Assembly: GCA_001701115.1 (NCBI GenBank)
Contig: DAAJ01000086.1
Location: 52,351-60,062 of the forward strand
Origin: Bacteroidales bacterium GP2
GTDB lineage: Bacteria; Bacteroidota; Bacteroidia; Bacteroidales; Muribaculaceae
Reading direction: 5' to 3'
DNA: 7,712 bases
Below, in pieces: positions 6,442 through 7,712 of the stretch. The translations under genes were made by a program, and so were the position numbers. The notes under the pieces were generated by a model, which did not search any database, was not told where the DNA came from, and worked only from the letters and a program-made list of their open reading frames with translations. Positions within the stretch are counted from its first letter, which is position 1, and each line of letters begins with the position of its first letter.

Positions 6442-7305
6442 CAGACATCATACACCATTATGCGTGCATGCCATCCCGATGATGTGAAAAAGTATGACAC
6501 CGAGCAGCTTCGCTCTCACTTCATGATGCCTAAAGTAATGGAGCAGGATAAGATCAACCTGACCTATTCCATGTATGACCGTCTTATTTTCGGAGGAGTG
6601 GTGCCTGTGGCAAAAACAGTAGCCCTGGAAACCATTGATCCGCTCAAAGCAGAATATTTCCTTGAAAGGCGCGAGCTTGGAGTGATTAATACCGGAGGCG
6701 ACGGTATTGTTAATGTAGACGGCAAAGACTATGAGCTCCATTTCAAGGATGCGCTCTATGTGGGTCGAGGGAATAAAAATGTGACATTCCGTTCTAAGAA
6801 TCCCTCAAACCCCGCGCGCTTCTATATCAATTCCACACCGGCGCACAAAGCATACAAGACCCAGCTGGTGACAATTGACGGACGCAAAGGTTCATTAAAG
6901 GCAAACAGTTTTGCCGCAGGAAAAATGGAGGACAGCAATGACCGTGTTATCAACCAGCTCATTGTGGCAAATGTTCTTGAAGAGGGACCATGCCAGCTGC
7001 AGATGGGACTTACAGAATTGAAACCCGGTTCGGTCTGGAACACCATGCCGGCTCACACGCATGACCGCCGTGTTGAAGCTTACTTTTACTTCAATGTGCC
7101 CGAAGGCAACGCTATCTGCCATCTCATGGGAGAACCCCAGCAGGAGCGCCTTGTTTGGCTGCACAATGAGCAGGCTATAATGTCGCCCGAATGGTCAATC
7201 CATGCAGCAGCAGGCACATCCAACTATATGTTCATCTGGGGCATGGGTGGTGAAAACCTTGATTATGGCGATATGGATAAGGTTTCTTATACTGAAATGA
7301 AATAA
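6388..7305 (+). CDS. kduI: 5-dehydro-4-deoxy-D-glucuronate isomerase (KduI) with an N-terminal signal peptide
   Basis: A 305-residue cupin-type isomerase converting 4-deoxy-L-threo-5-hexosulose uronate (DKI) to 2,5-diketo-3-deoxygluconate (DKII). The zinc site is intact: His223 and His225 in PAHTHDRR, Glu230, and His272 in EWSIHAAAG. Each is exactly 27 residues later than the ligands I recall for E. coli KduI (196, 198, 203, 245). Other family stretches are INLTYSMYDRLIFGG (56-70) and GGENLDYGDMD (287-297). The first 18 residues form a classical signal peptide: Lys2-Lys3, a hydrophobic core at 4-15 and a GSA|Q cleavage site after Ala18. The homologous part begins just after it (about Ser21), so the extension is extra and not a mis-start in the domain. 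The internal Met25 would cut into the conserved start. Cys11 does not lie in a proper lipobox, so a soluble periplasmic form is more likely than a lipoprotein. The ATG overlaps the eda stop by 4 nt. Confidence 0.93.
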   Translation: MKKVLVSLALCAALAGSAQTSYTIMRACHPDDVKKYDTEQLRSHFMMPKVMEQDKINLTYSMYDRLIFGGVVPVAKTVALETIDPLKAEYFLERRELGVINTGGDGIVNVDGKDYELHFKDALYVGRGNKNVTFRSKNPSNPARFYINSTPAHKAYKTQLVTIDGRKGSLKANSFAAGKMEDSNDRVINQLIVANVLEEGPCQLQMGLTELKPGSVWNTMPAHTHDRRVEAYFYFNVPEGNAICHLMGEPQQERLVWLHNEQAIMSPEWSIHAAAGTSNYMFIWGMGGENLDYGDMDKVSYTEMK

Positions 7306-7337
7306 GCAGCAATAATAGGTTTAAGTTGAAAAATGGA

Positions 7338-7364
7338 AAGAGTCCGGTGGTGAGCCGGACTCTT
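7338..7364. terminator. Stem-loop terminator, probably bidirectional between kduI and nagB
   Basis: A perfect 10-bp inverted repeat, AAGAGTCCGG (7338-7347) and CCGGACTCTT (7355-7364), encloses a 7-nt loop. It lies 32 nt after the kduI stop and 27 nt before the convergent nagB stop. On the minus strand the stem is followed by a T-rich run (complement of 7327-7334), a fair intrinsic terminator for nagB. On the plus strand the downstream T-run is weak. Confidence 0.75.
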
Positions 7365-7391
7365 GCTATAAATAGATATGTGTGGTGTCGG

Positions 7392-7712
7392 TTAGAGCTG
7401 TGTTGCAGGGTCGATGTTTGCAGCTTCGATATCCTTGTAGTAGCGGTATGTGCCAACTTTAAGCTCTTCGCAAGCAGCTTCGTCTGCAACGATGAGTGCC
7501 TTCGGGTGCATCTGGAGCGCTGATATTGTCCACATCTGGCTGATTCCGCCTTCAACACCATGATGAAGCGCACGGCTCTTGTTGTGACCATTGACAATAA
7601 GAAGAACGCTCTTTGCTGCCATGATTGTGCCTACGCCGACTGTAAGCGCGGTCTTGGGCACAAGGTCAACGTTATTGTCGAAGAAGCGAGAATTGGCAAT
7701 GATGGTGTCGCG
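7392..7712 (-). CDS. nagB: Glucosamine-6-phosphate deaminase, C-terminal part (5' end outside the window)
   Basis: The minus-strand frame is open from the window end to a TAA at 7392-7394 and encodes the last 106 residues of NagB, which converts glucosamine-6-phosphate to fructose-6-phosphate and ammonia. The segments ANSRFFDNNV, VPKTALTVGVGT and EGGISQMWTISALQMHPKA match the C-terminal half of the family. The Arg in ANSR and the Lys in GHNK are 36 residues apart, the same spacing as the phosphate-binding Arg172 and Lys208 of E. coli NagB. The catalytic residues lie in the missing part. A GTG at 7661 could be misread as a start, but the homology continues through it to the window edge. It is convergent with the uronate operon and is probably functionally separate. 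Confidence 0.93.
   Translation of the reverse strand, partial: RDTIIANSRFFDNNVDLVPKTALTVGVGTIMAAKSVLLIVNGHNKSRALHHGVEGGISQMWTISALQMHPKALIVADEAACEELKVGTYRYYKDIEAANIDPATQL

Noticed and set aside
6388..6462. Reading the KduI N-terminal extension as a mis-annotated start, with Met25 as the real one
   Set aside because: Met25 falls inside the conserved N-terminus (SYTIMRACHPDD), and the extension is a textbook signal peptide, not random sequence.
7306..7391. A small gene or RNA in the gap between kduI and nagB
   Set aside because: The 86-nt gap is explained by the terminator stem-loop. The short plus-strand frame running into nagB has no recognisable features.

Overview
The window looks like a chromosomal stretch from a Bacteroidota genome, most likely order Bacteroidales (a Bacteroides or Muribaculaceae type). 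The evidence is the protein families themselves: a DUF4861 protein, a Bacteroides-type gluconate 5-dehydrogenase/KduD, a Bacteroides-type KDPG aldolase and a NagB of bacterial type. Clear Shine-Dalgarno sequences are also lacking upstream of the genes, as is usual in this phylum. The taxonomic call is inference from remembered family features, not a database search.

Six complete genes, preceded by a seventh that is probably cut at its 5' end, are packed on the + strand from 1 to 7305. In order they are: a DUF4861 protein; an SDR dehydrogenase (kduD-like); a galactitol-type PTS EIIC membrane protein; a GltD-like Fe-S/FAD oxidoreductase; 2-keto-3-deoxygluconate kinase (kdgK); KDPG aldolase (eda/kdgA); and a KduI isomerase that carries a signal peptide. 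The gaps are 24, -1, 46, 4, 20 and -4 nt, so this reads as one operon, possibly with an extra internal promoter before the GltD-like gene. A 10-bp stem-loop at 7338-7364 closes the operon. It is shared with a convergent minus-strand gene, nagB, of which only the C-terminal 106 codons are inside the window (7392-7712).

KduI, KduD, KdgK and Eda form the whole route from 4-deoxy-L-threo-5-hexosulose uronate (the open form of the unsaturated uronic acids released by polysaccharide lyases and unsaturated glucuronyl hydrolases) through DKII, KDG and KDPG to pyruvate plus glyceraldehyde-3-phosphate. The operon is therefore for catabolism of unsaturated uronates from pectin, glycosaminoglycans or similar polymers.

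Three features do not fit the textbook pathway. KduI has a classical Sec signal peptide although the family is normally cytoplasmic. The only transporter is an orphan PTS EIIC of the galactitol family with no EIIA or EIIB nearby. A stand-alone GltD-like diaphorase, with an unusual residue pair at its NADP(H)-binding motif, sits between the permease and the kinase. Together they suggest a variant in which DKI is isomerised in the periplasm, the product is carried inward by an unphosphorylated EIIC acting as a facilitator or secondary carrier, and it is then reduced and phosphorylated in the cytoplasm. This model is inference.
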